Shown here: positions 29,473-37,629 of the stretch, piece by piece
Layout of the letters: the number at the start of each line of letters is the position of its first letter
How positions within the stretch are numbered: the stretch's first letter is position 1
Assembly (NCBI GenBank): GCA_039794565.1
Contig: JAUQVX010000003.1
Location: 1 to 64,000, forward strand
Source: Gloeomargarita sp. SRBZ-1_bins_9
Lineage (GTDB): Bacteria > Cyanobacteriota > Cyanobacteriia > Gloeomargaritales > Gloeomargaritaceae
DNA: 64,000 nt
Direction of reading: 5' to 3'
Translations under genes and position numbers: made by a program
The notes under the pieces: generated by a model
Databases searched by the model: none
Told to the model about the DNA's origin: nothing
Seen by the model: the letters and a program-made list of their open reading frames with translations, nothing else

Positions 29473-30077
29473 AGCACCTCCCCCACAAACAAACTGGCCC
29501 ACAGCCGCTGCGCCCCGCAGGTGCCCGTACAAAACAGCAGTTGCACCAGCAAATCCATCGCCAGCAGATTCAGCCGCTCATCCTCCCGATAGACCTGGAG
29601 CCGCTCCCGCCGCAGGTTCATCCGCTTGCGGAAATGGTTGCGAAACCGCCGGCAGTAGTCATCCAGACGCGGGTGATGCGCCAACGACAGCCGGTGCTGC
29701 TGCAACTGTTCCGCCGCCAAGAGCAACTGCCGGATCAAAATCGTTAGTCGTTTGGCCATATACACCAACACCAGCACCAATGCCCGCGCTTGCGACAGTG
29801 TCAGCAGACGGCGGTTATAAATCCGGCGCAGGGGATTGGCCCCCCGCAATTGCCACAGGGTCACCCGGTTCGGAATGATCCGCGTCAGTTCCAGCTCCTT
29901 GACCACCATCACCATCCATTCAGCGGCATTGTAATCCAGCGCCTCGACCGCCAATAGCAGGAGGTCCAACTTCCCGGCCACCGCCGGCGGGCAATGCTCC
30001 AGTGGTGGTTGGGGGTCTGGCAACTGTTGCAGCGCCAACAACCCATCCGGCTCGGTGGTAAGGGATTCCGTCATCAT
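29469..30077 (-). CDS. DUF3038-domain protein
   Basis: A helical, soluble-looking protein of about 202 aa, of a family found in cyanobacteria and of unknown function. Recognised by the block LDLLLLAVEALDYNAAEW, the Arg/Leu-rich middle (RIYNRRLLTLSQARALVLV) and a basic C-terminal half (FRNHFRKRMNLRRERLQVY). It overlaps the downstream DUF4335 gene by four bases. Start choice is between ATGs 30077 and 30074; AGGG lies about nine bases ahead of the first. No catalytic motif is visible. The pairing with a membrane-anchored DUF4335 protein suggests a cytoplasmic partner of it. Confidence 0.85.
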   Translation of the reverse strand: MMTESLTTEPDGLLALQQLPDPQPPLEHCPPAVAGKLDLLLLAVEALDYNAAEWMVMVVKELELTRIIPNRVTLWQLRGANPLRRIYNRRLLTLSQARALVLVLVYMAKRLTILIRQLLLAAEQLQQHRLSLAHHPRLDDYCRRFRNHFRKRMNLRRERLQVYREDERLNLLAMDLLVQLLFCTGTCGAQRLWASLFVGEVL

Positions 30078-30182
30078 GGGCAAACCCTAGTTAGGCACCA
30101 ATTTACCAGTTTAGGGGAAAGGTCAGGGCGGCCACCTGCTTGACCGATAATAGGTTAACTAAACCGATGCCGGAGCGTGCCT

Positions 30183-31190
30183 ATGTCCATGGCTGCCGTT
30201 GTCATGACCACGCCGGGAGAACCGGAAGTTTTAGCCTATCAATCAGTTCCCCGCCCGGACATTCAATTTCCCAACCAGGTCCTGGTACAAATCAAAGCCG
30301 CCAGCGTCAACCCCATTGACACTAAACTGCGCCGCCGGGGGATGTTGCTGCAACCGGGGCAACCGGCCATCTTGGGCTGTGATGGCAGCGGAGTGGTGAT
30401 TGCCTGTGGCCCCCAGGTGACACGCGTGCGTCCAGGCCAAGCCGTGTATTACTGCTACGGGGGACTCGGTGGCCTAACGGGCAGTTACGCCGAGTACATC
30501 GTCCTGCCGGAGACCGCCCTTGCGCCCAAACCCCAGCGCTTGGATTTTGTGGAAGCGGCTGCTTTACCCCTAGTGGGCATTACCGCCTGGGAAGCCCTGT
30601 ACGACCGGGGCCAGTTGCAATCCGGGGAAACCCTGTTGGTCCATGCCGGTGCGGGGGGCGTCGGTCACATCGCCCTTCAACTGGCCAAACACCGGGGAGC
30701 GCAGGTGCTCACCACCGTCAGTTCCCTAGAAAAAGGCCAATTCGTCCAGACCTTGGGAGCCGACGGCGTGGTCTATTACCGGGAGACGGATTTTGCCCAG
30801 GCCGTGCTGTATCAAACCCAGGGCAAAGGCGTGGACCTGGCCCTGGACACCGTCGGCGGCGAGACCTTCCACCAAACCCCCAAAGCGGTGCGCTACTACG
30901 GTCGCCTGGTCACCCTCCTGCAACCCCCGGCCCAGGGACCCGGCTGGGACATTGCCCGCCGCCGCAACTTGACCATCGGCTACACCCTGATGCTTACCCC
31001 CCAGACCGACCAGCTTTTGGAGGAGCAAAAACGCCAAACCCACATTCTGGAGCAGTTGGCAGCGCTGGTGGACCGGGGTGAACTCACCGTCAAGGTGGCC
31101 CGTACCTATCCGTTGCGGGAAGCCACCGCCGCCCATCGCCAACTGGAGCAGGGAGGATTTCTCGGCAAGTTAGTGCTGACGGTCAGCTAA
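30183..31190 (+). CDS. MDR-family NAD(P)H:quinone-type oxidoreductase
   Basis: A medium-chain dehydrogenase/reductase of about 335 aa. The GroES-like catalytic domain has the KAASVNPIDTKLRR segment. The Rossmann domain follows with the GAGGVGHIALQLAK loop (VHAGAGGVGHIA). The zinc cysteines of alcohol dehydrogenases are not present in their usual places, so it belongs to the zinc-free quinone oxidoreductase/zeta-crystallin type. The start is ATG 30183, seven bases after GGAG; 30177 and 30189 are alternatives. It is divergent from DUF3038 and convergent with the DUF4335-like gene, whose stop it overlaps by four bases. Confidence 0.9.
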   Translation: MSMAAVVMTTPGEPEVLAYQSVPRPDIQFPNQVLVQIKAASVNPIDTKLRRRGMLLQPGQPAILGCDGSGVVIACGPQVTRVRPGQAVYYCYGGLGGLTGSYAEYIVLPETALAPKPQRLDFVEAAALPLVGITAWEALYDRGQLQSGETLLVHAGAGGVGHIALQLAKHRGAQVLTTVSSLEKGQFVQTLGADGVVYYRETDFAQAVLYQTQGKGVDLALDTVGGETFHQTPKAVRYYGRLVTLLQPPAQGPGWDIARRRNLTIGYTLMLTPQTDQLLEEQKRQTHILEQLAALVDRGELTVKVARTYPLREATAAHRQLEQGGFLGKLVLTVS

Positions 31191-32065
31191 TCCACCCACC
31201 GTTCAAACTGCACCCGCACCTGGCCGCTAGGTTCCAACACCACCTGCAATTGGGCCGTCCGGGGCAGAAAACCCATAAACGTCTCACCCACCAAGGGCAT
31301 GGGGGTCTGGTCCAGAAACAGGCCCGCTTCCGGGGACAGGGGAACGATACGGCTCAGGACACCAGTAGGCGTAATGACTAGGCGATAGGACAAAGGCTGC
31401 TGCAGAGTATCCGGGGGTTGCCAACGCTGTTGGAAATACCGTTGCACGCCCTGGAGTTCTGGGGGAGGTGTCGTTGGGGTAACCGACTGGGGGCGGGTTA
31501 GCAGGGGTGATACCGGCGCTGGTGACGGTGGCAGTGGTTCGGGCGTAACTACCGGCGGCGGTAACACGGTGTCCAACGCAACCGTGGGCGGGGGTGGGGG
31601 CGAAGGTAGGGCTTGGAGTGCTGAGGGTGGCAGAGACTTCCGGGGCGTCGGGGTGGGTGTCACCACTTGCACCTCCACCGGCCGGGGTATCAACGCTAAC
31701 GCCAGGGCCAAAACCAAACCCGTCCCCAGAGTGACCCAGCCGGCCAGTTGTTGCCACCAGGGAAAGCGGGGCGTTTGCGCCGCCTCCAATACCCAGGCCA
31801 AGTCGTAGAGTTCCTGGAGCGTCAGGTCCAAAGCCGGCGCCAACCCCGTCAGCGACAAGTGGTAGCCCACCGGCACCATCTCACCCCCCGCTTCAGTTGC
31901 AGACACGGGCGGCGATGGAGCTGTCAGGTAGGCCAAAACCCAAAGTCGCAGCGCCGTTAATTGCTCCCATCGCCCCTGGATTTCCAGCCCATTGGCCAAC
32001 TTGAGCACAAAACGTCCCCAGCCCCAGCGCAACTCACAGGTCGGTCGCCGCAGAATTCGCCCCAT
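31187..32065 (-). CDS. DUF4335-like membrane protein, second copy
   Basis: A 292-aa protein with the same plan as the DUF4335 protein at 28.5-29.5 kb. It has an N-terminal domain of about 100 residues, one membrane helix (GWVTLGTGLVLALALALIP), a long proline-rich linker, and a C-terminal domain (VQRYFQQRWQPP...YRLVITPTGVLSRIVPLSPE) that aligns by eye with the other protein's end. The Pro/Thr/Ser linker would span the periplasm or a wall layer, as in TonB-type proteins. Function unknown. The only gene between the two copies is the MDR oxidoreductase. Confidence 0.72.
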   Translation of the reverse strand: MGRILRRPTCELRWGWGRFVLKLANGLEIQGRWEQLTALRLWVLAYLTAPSPPVSATEAGGEMVPVGYHLSLTGLAPALDLTLQELYDLAWVLEAAQTPRFPWWQQLAGWVTLGTGLVLALALALIPRPVEVQVVTPTPTPRKSLPPSALQALPSPPPPPTVALDTVLPPPVVTPEPLPPSPAPVSPLLTRPQSVTPTTPPPELQGVQRYFQQRWQPPDTLQQPLSYRLVITPTGVLSRIVPLSPEAGLFLDQTPMPLVGETFMGFLPRTAQLQVVLEPSGQVRVQFERWVD

Positions 32066-32190
32066 GCATCCCTGTCGCTCGCCACAGGCCCATTCTAATG
32101 TCTAACGCATGCAACCTAGGCCCCCAGCCCTATCCGCTATTCATCGTCTTCAAATTCTTTTCGCCCCTTCCCAGGGTTTCTCTAATGCTT
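32066..32190. other. Short non-coding stretch
   Basis: This is the promoter side of the leftward DUF4335-like gene and the 3' end of the small frameshifted gene. No hairpin, gene or site could be identified. Together with 32451-32559 it frames the small broken gene. Confidence 0.4.
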
Positions 32191-32450
32191 TCACTCGATA
32201 ACTAGTTCACTTGCCCCTGCTTGTTCAACAGTGTACCGCTCAATGAACTGCCTAATAGTACCGATTAGCTTCTGTACCAAGCCTGGATTCTCCTCCAAGT
32301 TTTGCCAACCGTAAAAATTTCCATTAACCCATATACCCCCCCCTCTTCTTCTCGTATCCCGGGCAAACCCCTGGAAACAGCTTTCCTGACCAATCCTTTA
32401 AGTTCAGTAAGGAGTGAATCTCCCTCGGGAACCGGCCTTTCTTTCTGCAT
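32191..32450 (-). pseudogene. Small unknown gene, frame broken at a G8 tract
   Basis: Reading from the ATG at 32450, the frame is protein-like for 38 codons up to a run of eight G at 32343-32336 (coding strand), after which it is closed by a stop at 32265. Shifting by one base at that run gives a protein-like continuation (GNFYGWQNLEENPGLVQKLI...FIERYTVEQAGASELVIE) ending in TGA at 32191. The joined product is about 86 aa, soluble, and unknown to me. It could be a pseudogene, a homopolymer sequence error, or a real slippage gene. No clear ribosome site was seen before the ATG. Confidence 0.45.
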
Positions 32451-32559
32451 GGGTGGTTTATTTTGATGACCATCGCCTTCAATACATAACCAAAATTTTG
32501 ATAAATTAGTCTTAACCTAATAGGGACTGGGTTATCTTAGCTTGTTTGGCCCACAGACT

Positions 32560-32778
32560 ATGCCCATGACGGTGGTGGACCTGGTCCTGATCGGCGCGAC
32601 ACTGTTTTTGGTGTGGGTGATTTTGCGCTGGCTGGTCCAGGTCACCTTCAGCACAGTCAAAACCCTGCTGGTCGTCGGTGCGGTGCTGCTAGCCCTGCAG
32701 TTTGGTTTGGGGATTGGGCCGCGGCTGTTGCTGGTTCGGGTCTGGGAACTGGCCCAGCGTTGGCTGAATCCGCCTTAA
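32560..32778 (+). CDS. Small two-helix membrane protein
   Basis: A hydrophobic protein of 72 aa from ATG 32560 (or 70 from ATG 32566), with two predicted membrane helices (VDLVLIGATLFLVWVILRWL and TVKTLLVVGAVLLALQFGLG) and a basic, aromatic tail. No family is recognised. The tightly spaced rightward genes that follow (STAS, RNase D-like) start 57 bases later, so it may be the first gene of that group. A TTG start at 32542 is also open but less likely. Confidence 0.7.
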   Translation: MPMTVVDLVLIGATLFLVWVILRWLVQVTFSTVKTLLVVGAVLLALQFGLGIGPRLLLVRVWELAQRWLNPP

Positions 32779-32835
32779 GGGGGTTGTGAGTCCACGGCTG
32801 TGTGCTATGCTGAGAAGGGTGTGGGTGGAGTCGTT

Positions 32836-33159
32836 ATGAGTTCATTGCCTGTGCAGGTGGTAGTGCCGCCCAGCCGCCTGGATACGACGACCAAAGACCA
32901 TCTGACCCAGCAGGTCAAGCAGCTTGCGAGCCAGCAGGCCCTTTTAGTGTTGTTGGATATGAGCAAAGTGGAGTTTGTGGACAGTTCGGGGTTGGGGGCG
33001 ATGGTGGCGGCGCTGAAAAGTTTGCGGTCGGTGGGGGGGGAATTGGCACTGTGCCAACCGTCAGAGCAGGTAAAAACCCTGTTGGAAATTACCGGCCTGG
33101 AGCGGATTATTAAAATTTATCCAGACCGGCAGACGTTTGAACGGGAATATGGCCGCTGA
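32836..33159 (+). CDS. STAS-domain protein (anti-sigma factor antagonist type)
   Basis: A 107-aa single STAS domain with the characteristic strand and loop LDMSKVEFVDSSGLGAMV. The serines in DSSG are where SpoIIAA/RsbV-type proteins are phosphorylated by a kinase of the SpoIIAB/RsbW type. It probably takes part in partner-switching regulation; no matching kinase or phosphatase lies in this window. The ATG at 32836 is preferred over 32800 because it gives the normal STAS N-terminus. Its stop overlaps the next gene's start by 11 bases. Confidence 0.9.
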   Translation: MSSLPVQVVVPPSRLDTTTKDHLTQQVKQLASQQALLVLLDMSKVEFVDSSGLGAMVAALKSLRSVGGELALCQPSEQVKTLLEITGLERIIKIYPDRQTFEREYGR

Positions 33160-33784
33160 AGCGCCGACGGTTCACCGCTGCGAGCAGGATTTGTCCGAGC
33201 ACCTGTTGCAGCATTATCTCAATCAGCCGGTGGTGGGGGTGGATACGGAAACCATGGGCTTGATTCCTGCCCGCGACCGGTTGTGCCTGGTGCAATTGGC
33301 GGATGCCCAGGGCCAAGCCACCCTGGTGACGATTCAGTCCGGTCAGCGCCAAGCCCCCCGGTTGCAACAATTGCTGGAAGCGCCCCAGGTGCTCAAGATT
33401 TTTCACTATGCCCGCTTTGACCTGGCGGCGTTGCGCTATCACCTGGGCATTCATGTAGCCCCCATCTTTTGCACCAAAATTGCCAGCAAATTGGCCCGCA
33501 CCTATTCCCCGAAACACGGCCTCAAGGATGTGGTGCAGGAGCTGCTGGGGATCGAGCTGGATAAACAGGCTCAGTCTTCCGATTGGGGGCGCCCCGGCTC
33601 CCTCAGTGAGACCCAGGTGGCCTACGCGGCTAACGATGTGCTCTACTTGCCCCAAATCGCAGAAATGCTTACGGCCATGCTGAAACGGGAGGGTCGCTGG
33701 GAGTTGGCCCAGTCCTGTTTTGCCTGCGTGCCGACCCTGGTAAGTCTGGATTTGCTCTTTTACCAGGGCGTTTTTGAGCACTAG
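33149..33784 (+). CDS. RNase D-like 3'-5' exonuclease
   Basis: A DEDD-family nuclease of about 211 aa. The metal-binding residues lie in VVGVDTETMGL (Asp and Glu), HYARFDLAAL (Asp), and YAANDVLYL (Tyr and Asp, the DEDDy form). It has no HRDC domain, so it is the short RNase D-like type that acts on tRNA 3' ends or other RNA. It overlaps the STAS gene by 11 bases. The convergent DUF4168 gene touches its stop. Confidence 0.92.
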   Translation: MAAEAPTVHRCEQDLSEHLLQHYLNQPVVGVDTETMGLIPARDRLCLVQLADAQGQATLVTIQSGQRQAPRLQQLLEAPQVLKIFHYARFDLAALRYHLGIHVAPIFCTKIASKLARTYSPKHGLKDVVQELLGIELDKQAQSSDWGRPGSLSETQVAYAANDVLYLPQIAEMLTAMLKREGRWELAQSCFACVPTLVSLDLLFYQGVFEH

Positions 33785-34161
33785 AAGGGCCGGCGTTGTC
33801 GCAGCATGGCCTCCTGGATGCGTTTGCTTAAGTTAGGGTCTTGTTGGGCCTGGAGGGTGATGGCGTTGAATTCCTGGACGGTTAGGCCCCGTTGCTCCAC
33901 CAGACGCTGGGATTTTTCAAAGAACCGGTCGCACACGTTCTGCACCGCCGGGGGTAGGTTGCGTTCACCGCAGAGATTGCCGCTGGTGCTGACCCGCCCC
34001 AATAACCGACGGGCTTCCTCCAGATGGGCTTGGCGGATAGGTTCCAACTCCAGCACAATCTGGGCATAGCGCTGAATCCGGTCATCGCTCCAGGTGCCTT
34101 GGGCCATCACCGGCCGCGCTAGGCTCACCAGCAGCAGTGCAAGGGTCAAGTAACGGCGCAT
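33781..34161 (-). CDS. DUF4168 secreted or lipid-facing protein
   Basis: From the ATG at 34161 (126 aa) there is a signal peptide (MRRYLTLALLLVSLARPVMAQG) likely cleaved near residue 20. The rest is an alpha-helical domain of the DUF4168 type. It has two cysteines (in NLCGERN and NVCDRF), which may form a disulfide outside the cytoplasm. Function unknown. Upstream codons up to 34188 are open but precede the signal peptide and are not conserved-looking. Its stop overlaps that of the RNase D-like gene on the other strand by four bases. Confidence 0.85.
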   Translation of the reverse strand: MRRYLTLALLLVSLARPVMAQGTWSDDRIQRYAQIVLELEPIRQAHLEEARRLLGRVSTSGNLCGERNLPPAVQNVCDRFFEKSQRLVEQRGLTVQEFNAITLQAQQDPNLSKRIQEAMLRQRRPF

Positions 34162-34297
34162 AGGCGGTACCCGTTGTTTACGTCCCACAGTGACGCTCTA
34201 CTGGTTAATGATGTACCGCAGGGGAGAAGGTTCCAGCAGTTGCACAGAAATGGAATTGTGCAGTAGGCTTTTGAGTAACTGTTACTTAGCCTATCCT

Positions 34298-34546
34298 ATG
34301 CCCAGGGTTGCTGACGAGTACGCTGTGCATCTGCTCCTGGAGGGCGGGCACCGGGAGGAAATCCGCTTTGGCACCATCCAGGAGTTCCAGAAGTGGTATC
34401 AGGGGGAGTTTCTGGCCCAGGGCAATTCCCATGAACTGATCAATGTGCCGGTGCGGGGACTCCAGGGGGAGTTTCTGGTGATTCGACCATCGCGGGTGGT
34501 GGCGATTCGCGTGGAACCGGTCTTTCTGTCCAGCATTGAACGCTAG
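34298..34546 (+). CDS. Conserved small cyanobacterial protein
   Basis: An 82-aa soluble protein starting MPRVADEYAVHLLLEGGH. It has a mixed alpha/beta composition with a helix FGTIQEFQKWYQGEF and a final beta pair (EFLVIRPSRVVAIRVEPV). It resembles small cyanobacterial proteins without assigned function. The ATG at 34298 starts the plausible domain; upstream open codons are rich in cysteine and do not look conserved. It is followed by the antiporter gene after 35 bases. Confidence 0.7.
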   Translation: MPRVADEYAVHLLLEGGHREEIRFGTIQEFQKWYQGEFLAQGNSHELINVPVRGLQGEFLVIRPSRVVAIRVEPVFLSSIER

Positions 34547-34581
34547 GTCCTTGCCCGGGGTGGGTGGATAAACCGCCGGTG

Positions 34582-36396
34582 ATGAGCGATTCCTTGACCC
34601 TCACCCTGCAAATTGTTTTGGCGGTGGTGGCCGGTATCGGGGCACAGGTTCTGGCGGATGGGCTACGGGTGCCGAGCCTGATTTTTTTGCTGCTGTTTGG
34701 CATTGGACTGGGGAGCGATGGCCTGGGCTGGCTTCAACCCCAACTGCTGGGAGTCGGCCTGGAGGTGCTGATTTCCCTGTGCGTGGCCTTGATTCTGTTT
34801 GAGGGGGGCTTGAGCCTATCCCTGCGGGAATTGGGCCGGGTGTCGAGTACGATCCAAAACCTGGTGACGGTGGGGGCGTTGATTACCTTTTTGGGGGGAG
34901 GCATGGCGGCCCACTGGCTGGGGGAGTTTCCCTGGCCCCTGGCGTTGTTGTACGGGTCGCTGGTGACGGTGACAGGACCGACGGTGATTGGCCCCCTGCT
35001 GCGCCAGGTTAAGGTTGACCGCAAACTTAACGCCCTACTGGAGGGGGAAGGGGTGCTAATCGACCCGATAGGGGCCATCCTGGCGGTGGTGGTGCTCAAT
35101 GTGGTGCTGGCGGAAAACACGGGTTGGTGGGAGGTGGGTTGGGCCTTGGCCACTCGGCTGGGATTGGGGATGGTCATCGGTGCGGTCGGCGGCTGGCTGT
35201 TGAGTGGCTTGTTTCGCCAGGCAGTGGTGCCCAGCCAAGACCTGAAGAATCTGGCGGTACTGGCGGGGGTCTGGGGACTCTACGGCCTGGCCCAGTGGTT
35301 GGCAAGCGAATCCGGGTTGATGGCGGCAGCAGTTGCGGGTATCGTCCTGCAATTGACCACGCCGGAACAACGGCTGCTCCGTCAGTTCAAGGGACAGTTG
35401 ACCACCCTGGCGGTGTCCCTATTGTTTATCCTGCTGGCGGCAGACCTGTCCCTGGCCAGTTTGGGCATGTTGGGCTGGGGCGGCCTGTGGACGGTGCTGG
35501 CGTTGATGTTCCTGGTGCGGCCCCTGAATATCTTGGTTTCGACCTGGAATAGCGACCTGACCTGGCGGCAAAAGGCGTTTTTGGCCTGGATCGCCCCCCG
35601 CGGGATTGTATCGGCGTCGGTGGCCTCTTTGTTTGCCATCGTGCTGACGGATCGGGGGTTCAACGGCGGCGATTCCGTCAAGGGGCTAGTGTTTTTGACC
35701 ATCATCCTGACGGTGCTGGTGCCAGGGTTGACGGCCCAGGGGATGGCCCGGCTGCTGGGGGTGCGCTCAGCGGAGGTCAACGGGGTGGTGATTGTGGGCA
35801 GTAATCCCTTGGGGCGCCTGCTGGCCCGCCTGTTTCAAGAACACGGGGAGCCGGCGGTGCTGATTGACACCAACCGGGAAGATTGCCAGGCGGCGGCGCG
35901 GGAAAATCTGCGGGCCATCAACGGTAGCGCCCTTGACCCGGAGGTGCTCATGGAGGCCGGCATCACGGACATGGGAACCTTTGTGGCCCTGACGAAAAAC
36001 GCCGAATTAAATATCATCCTTGCCCAGCGGGTGGCCGAGGAGTTCTACCTGCCCCGGGTGCTGGCCCTATTCCCCGTCAGTCAAGGAGCCAACACCCACC
36101 AGGTGCGCTGCGCCTTCCATCCCCAACCCACCCTGCGCCAGTGGAACGAAGCCCTAGAACGGGGGGAAGTCCGCCTCATGGAAACCCGCCTGGAAAAAGC
36201 TCTGCCCCGCTGGACTCACCCCGAACATCTTCCTCTGGTGCGCCAACGACATCAATTTCTGGAGGTGGTCAGCACGGATATGGACTACCAACCCGGCGAC
36301 CGGCTGATTTACCTAGCGCCGGCACCCCCGCCAGAGGCGGAACCCGAACCCCTCGGTGCCAGCGACCTGGTACAAGCCCTGCTGAGCTTGGGTTGA
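34582..36396 (+). CDS. CPA1-type cation:proton antiporter with TrkA-N domain
   Basis: A Na+ or K+/H+ antiporter of 604 aa from ATG 34582. It has about 12 membrane helices with the Asp pair region (PIGAILAVVVL) and a helix block LYGSLVTVTGPTVIGPLL. Then comes a C-terminal TrkA-N (NAD-binding) domain (GVVIVGSNPLGRLLARLFQEHG) and a TrkA_C-like end. Such proteins link cation exchange to NAD(H) or nucleotide status. An in-frame GTG at 34564 is an alternative start. Cyanobacteria use these for salt and pH tolerance, and it is the last gene before the carboxysome operon. Whether it moves Na+ or K+ cannot be told. Confidence 0.9.
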   Translation: MSDSLTLTLQIVLAVVAGIGAQVLADGLRVPSLIFLLLFGIGLGSDGLGWLQPQLLGVGLEVLISLCVALILFEGGLSLSLRELGRVSSTIQNLVTVGALITFLGGGMAAHWLGEFPWPLALLYGSLVTVTGPTVIGPLLRQVKVDRKLNALLEGEGVLIDPIGAILAVVVLNVVLAENTGWWEVGWALATRLGLGMVIGAVGGWLLSGLFRQAVVPSQDLKNLAVLAGVWGLYGLAQWLASESGLMAAAVAGIVLQLTTPEQRLLRQFKGQLTTLAVSLLFILLAADLSLASLGMLGWGGLWTVLALMFLVRPLNILVSTWNSDLTWRQKAFLAWIAPRGIVSASVASLFAIVLTDRGFNGGDSVKGLVFLTIILTVLVPGLTAQGMARLLGVRSAEVNGVVIVGSNPLGRLLARLFQEHGEPAVLIDTNREDCQAAARENLRAINGSALDPEVLMEAGITDMGTFVALTKNAELNIILAQRVAEEFYLPRVLALFPVSQGANTHQVRCAFHPQPTLRQWNEALERGEVRLMETRLEKALPRWTHPEHLPLVRQRHQFLEVVSTDMDYQPGDRLIYLAPAPPPEAEPEPLGASDLVQALLSLG

Positions 36397-36556
36397 CACC
36401 CCGATAACCCATTAGCGGAACTAATCCCTCCTATCTCAAAGATTCATCGGTAACCAATTGCCAAAAGCGACAGGGGCAAACTATGCTGAAAATTGAAACA
36501 AGCTAAGTTCGCAACTCCCGTCCCTGCGCGGGTTTGAGCGATTAGCCTTGTTAATC

Positions 36557-36579
36557 ATTGACAAACATTTTTTGTCAAT
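36557..36579 (+). promoter_or_regulatory. Perfect inverted repeat upstream of ccmK1, with -35-like TTGACA
   Basis: Two perfect nine-base arms, ATTGACAAA and TTTGTCAAT, are separated by five bases. The repeat ends 42 bases before the ccmK1 ATG. The left arm contains TTGACA, a sigma-70 -35 match, so a protein bound here could block or aid RNA polymerase. It could be the operator of a LysR-type carbon-limitation regulator, but the arms do not match any consensus I can name with certainty. The arms may also form an mRNA hairpin. Confidence 0.45.
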
Positions 36580-36621
36580 TGTAACCCGATTTTTACGTTA
36601 CGCAACAAAGGAGTTGGATTC

Positions 36622-36930
36622 ATGCCGATTGCCGTAGGGATGATTGAGACGAAGGGGTTTCCGGCGGTGGTGGAGGCAGCCGACGCCATGGTCAAGGCCG
36701 CCCGGGTAACCCTGGTGGGCTACGAAAAAATCGGCAGTGGCCGGGTGACGGTCATTGTGCGGGGCGATGTGTCGGAGGTGCAGGCGTCGGTGGCGGCCGG
36801 GATTGAGTCGGCTAAGCGGGTGGCCGGTGGGGAAGTGCTTTCCCATCACATCATTGCCCGGCCCCACGAAAACCTGGAGTACGTCCTGCCGATTCGTTAC
36901 ACACCGGAAGTTGAACAGTTTCGCGTCTAG
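36622..36930 (+). CDS. ccmK1: Carboxysome shell protein CcmK (hexamer), first copy
   Basis: A BMC-domain shell protein of 102 aa that forms hexagonal tiles of the carboxysome shell with a central pore. The pore segment is KIGSG. It is the first gene of the ccm operon and differs from the next gene at only about eight or nine of its first 102 residues. It ends at FRV without the C-terminal extension of the second copy. A GGAG sits in CAAAGGAGTTGGATTC upstream. The CcmK1 and CcmK2 names follow operon position and are interchangeable here. Confidence 0.96.
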   Translation: MPIAVGMIETKGFPAVVEAADAMVKAARVTLVGYEKIGSGRVTVIVRGDVSEVQASVAAGIESAKRVAGGEVLSHHIIARPHENLEYVLPIRYTPEVEQFRV

Positions 36931-36944
36931 AGGGAGGTTGACCT

Positions 36945-37286
36945 ATGCCCATTGCGGTGGGGATGATTGAAACCCTGGGGTTTCCGGCGGTGGTGGAGGC
37001 AGCCGACGCCATGGTCAAGGCCGCCCGGGTGACCCTGGTGGGCTACGAAAAAATCGGCAGCGGCCGAGTGACGGTGACCGTCCGGGGGGATGTGTCGGAG
37101 GTGCAGGCATCCGTGGCGGCCGGGATTGAGTCGGTCAAGCGGGTGGCTGGGGGGCAGTTGCTGTCTCACCACATCATTGCCCGGCCCCATGAAAACCTGG
37201 AATATGTCCTGCCGATTCGCTATACCGAGCAGGTGCAGCAATTCCGGGAAGACGCCACCAACGTCCGTCCCTACCTGCGTCCCTAA
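36945..37286 (+). CDS. ccmK2: Carboxysome shell protein CcmK (hexamer), second copy
   Basis: A second BMC shell protein, 113 aa, nearly identical to the first copy over its first 100 residues (for example L11 for K11, T45 for I45) but with a C-terminal tail [11 protein letters not shown]. In many cyanobacteria the two major hexamers also form a pair of this kind and are co-expressed. The gene starts 14 bases after the first copy, after a GGGAGG site. Its TAA overlaps the ATG of ccmL by one base. Confidence 0.96.
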   Translation: MPIAVGMIETLGFPAVVEAADAMVKAARVTLVGYEKIGSGRVTVTVRGDVSEVQASVAAGIESVKRVAGGQLLSHHIIARPHENLEYVLPIRYTEQVQQFREDATNVRPYLRP

Positions 37287-37591
37287 TGCGTATTGCACGG
37301 GTGGCCGGCACGGTGGTCAGCACCCAAAAAGAAGCCACGCTCCAGGGGGTGAAATTCCTCCTGGTGCAACTGGTGGACATCCACGGCCAGATGACTCCCG
37401 AGTACCAGGTGGCGGCGGACCGGGTGGGGGCGGGGGTGGACGAATGGGTGCTGGTCTGCGAGGGTAGTTCGGCTCGGAAGATTGACCGGGGCGACGACTT
37501 GCCGGTGGATGCGGCGGTCATCGGTATCATTGATACGGTGACGGTTGAAGGACAATTGCTGTACAGCAAACGGGCGCAGGCTCGTGGTTAA
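37286..37591 (+). CDS. ccmL: Carboxysome vertex protein CcmL (pentamer)
   Basis: A 101-aa protein of the CcmL/EutN family that forms pentamers at the vertices of the icosahedral shell. It starts [19 protein letters not shown] and carries the family segment [12 protein letters not shown] near its middle. It overlaps the ccmK2 stop by one base (TAATG) and lies 38 bases before ccmM, which has a separate GGAGG ribosome site. Loss of the vertex gives open or elongated carboxysomes in known systems. Confidence 0.95.
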   Translation: MRIARVAGTVVSTQKEATLQGVKFLLVQLVDIHGQMTPEYQVAADRVGAGVDEWVLVCEGSSARKIDRGDDLPVDAAVIGIIDTVTVEGQLLYSKRAQARG

Positions 37592-37629
37592 CTGCATTTA
37601 AGTTAAAGGTTGCAAGGAGGCGGATCATT

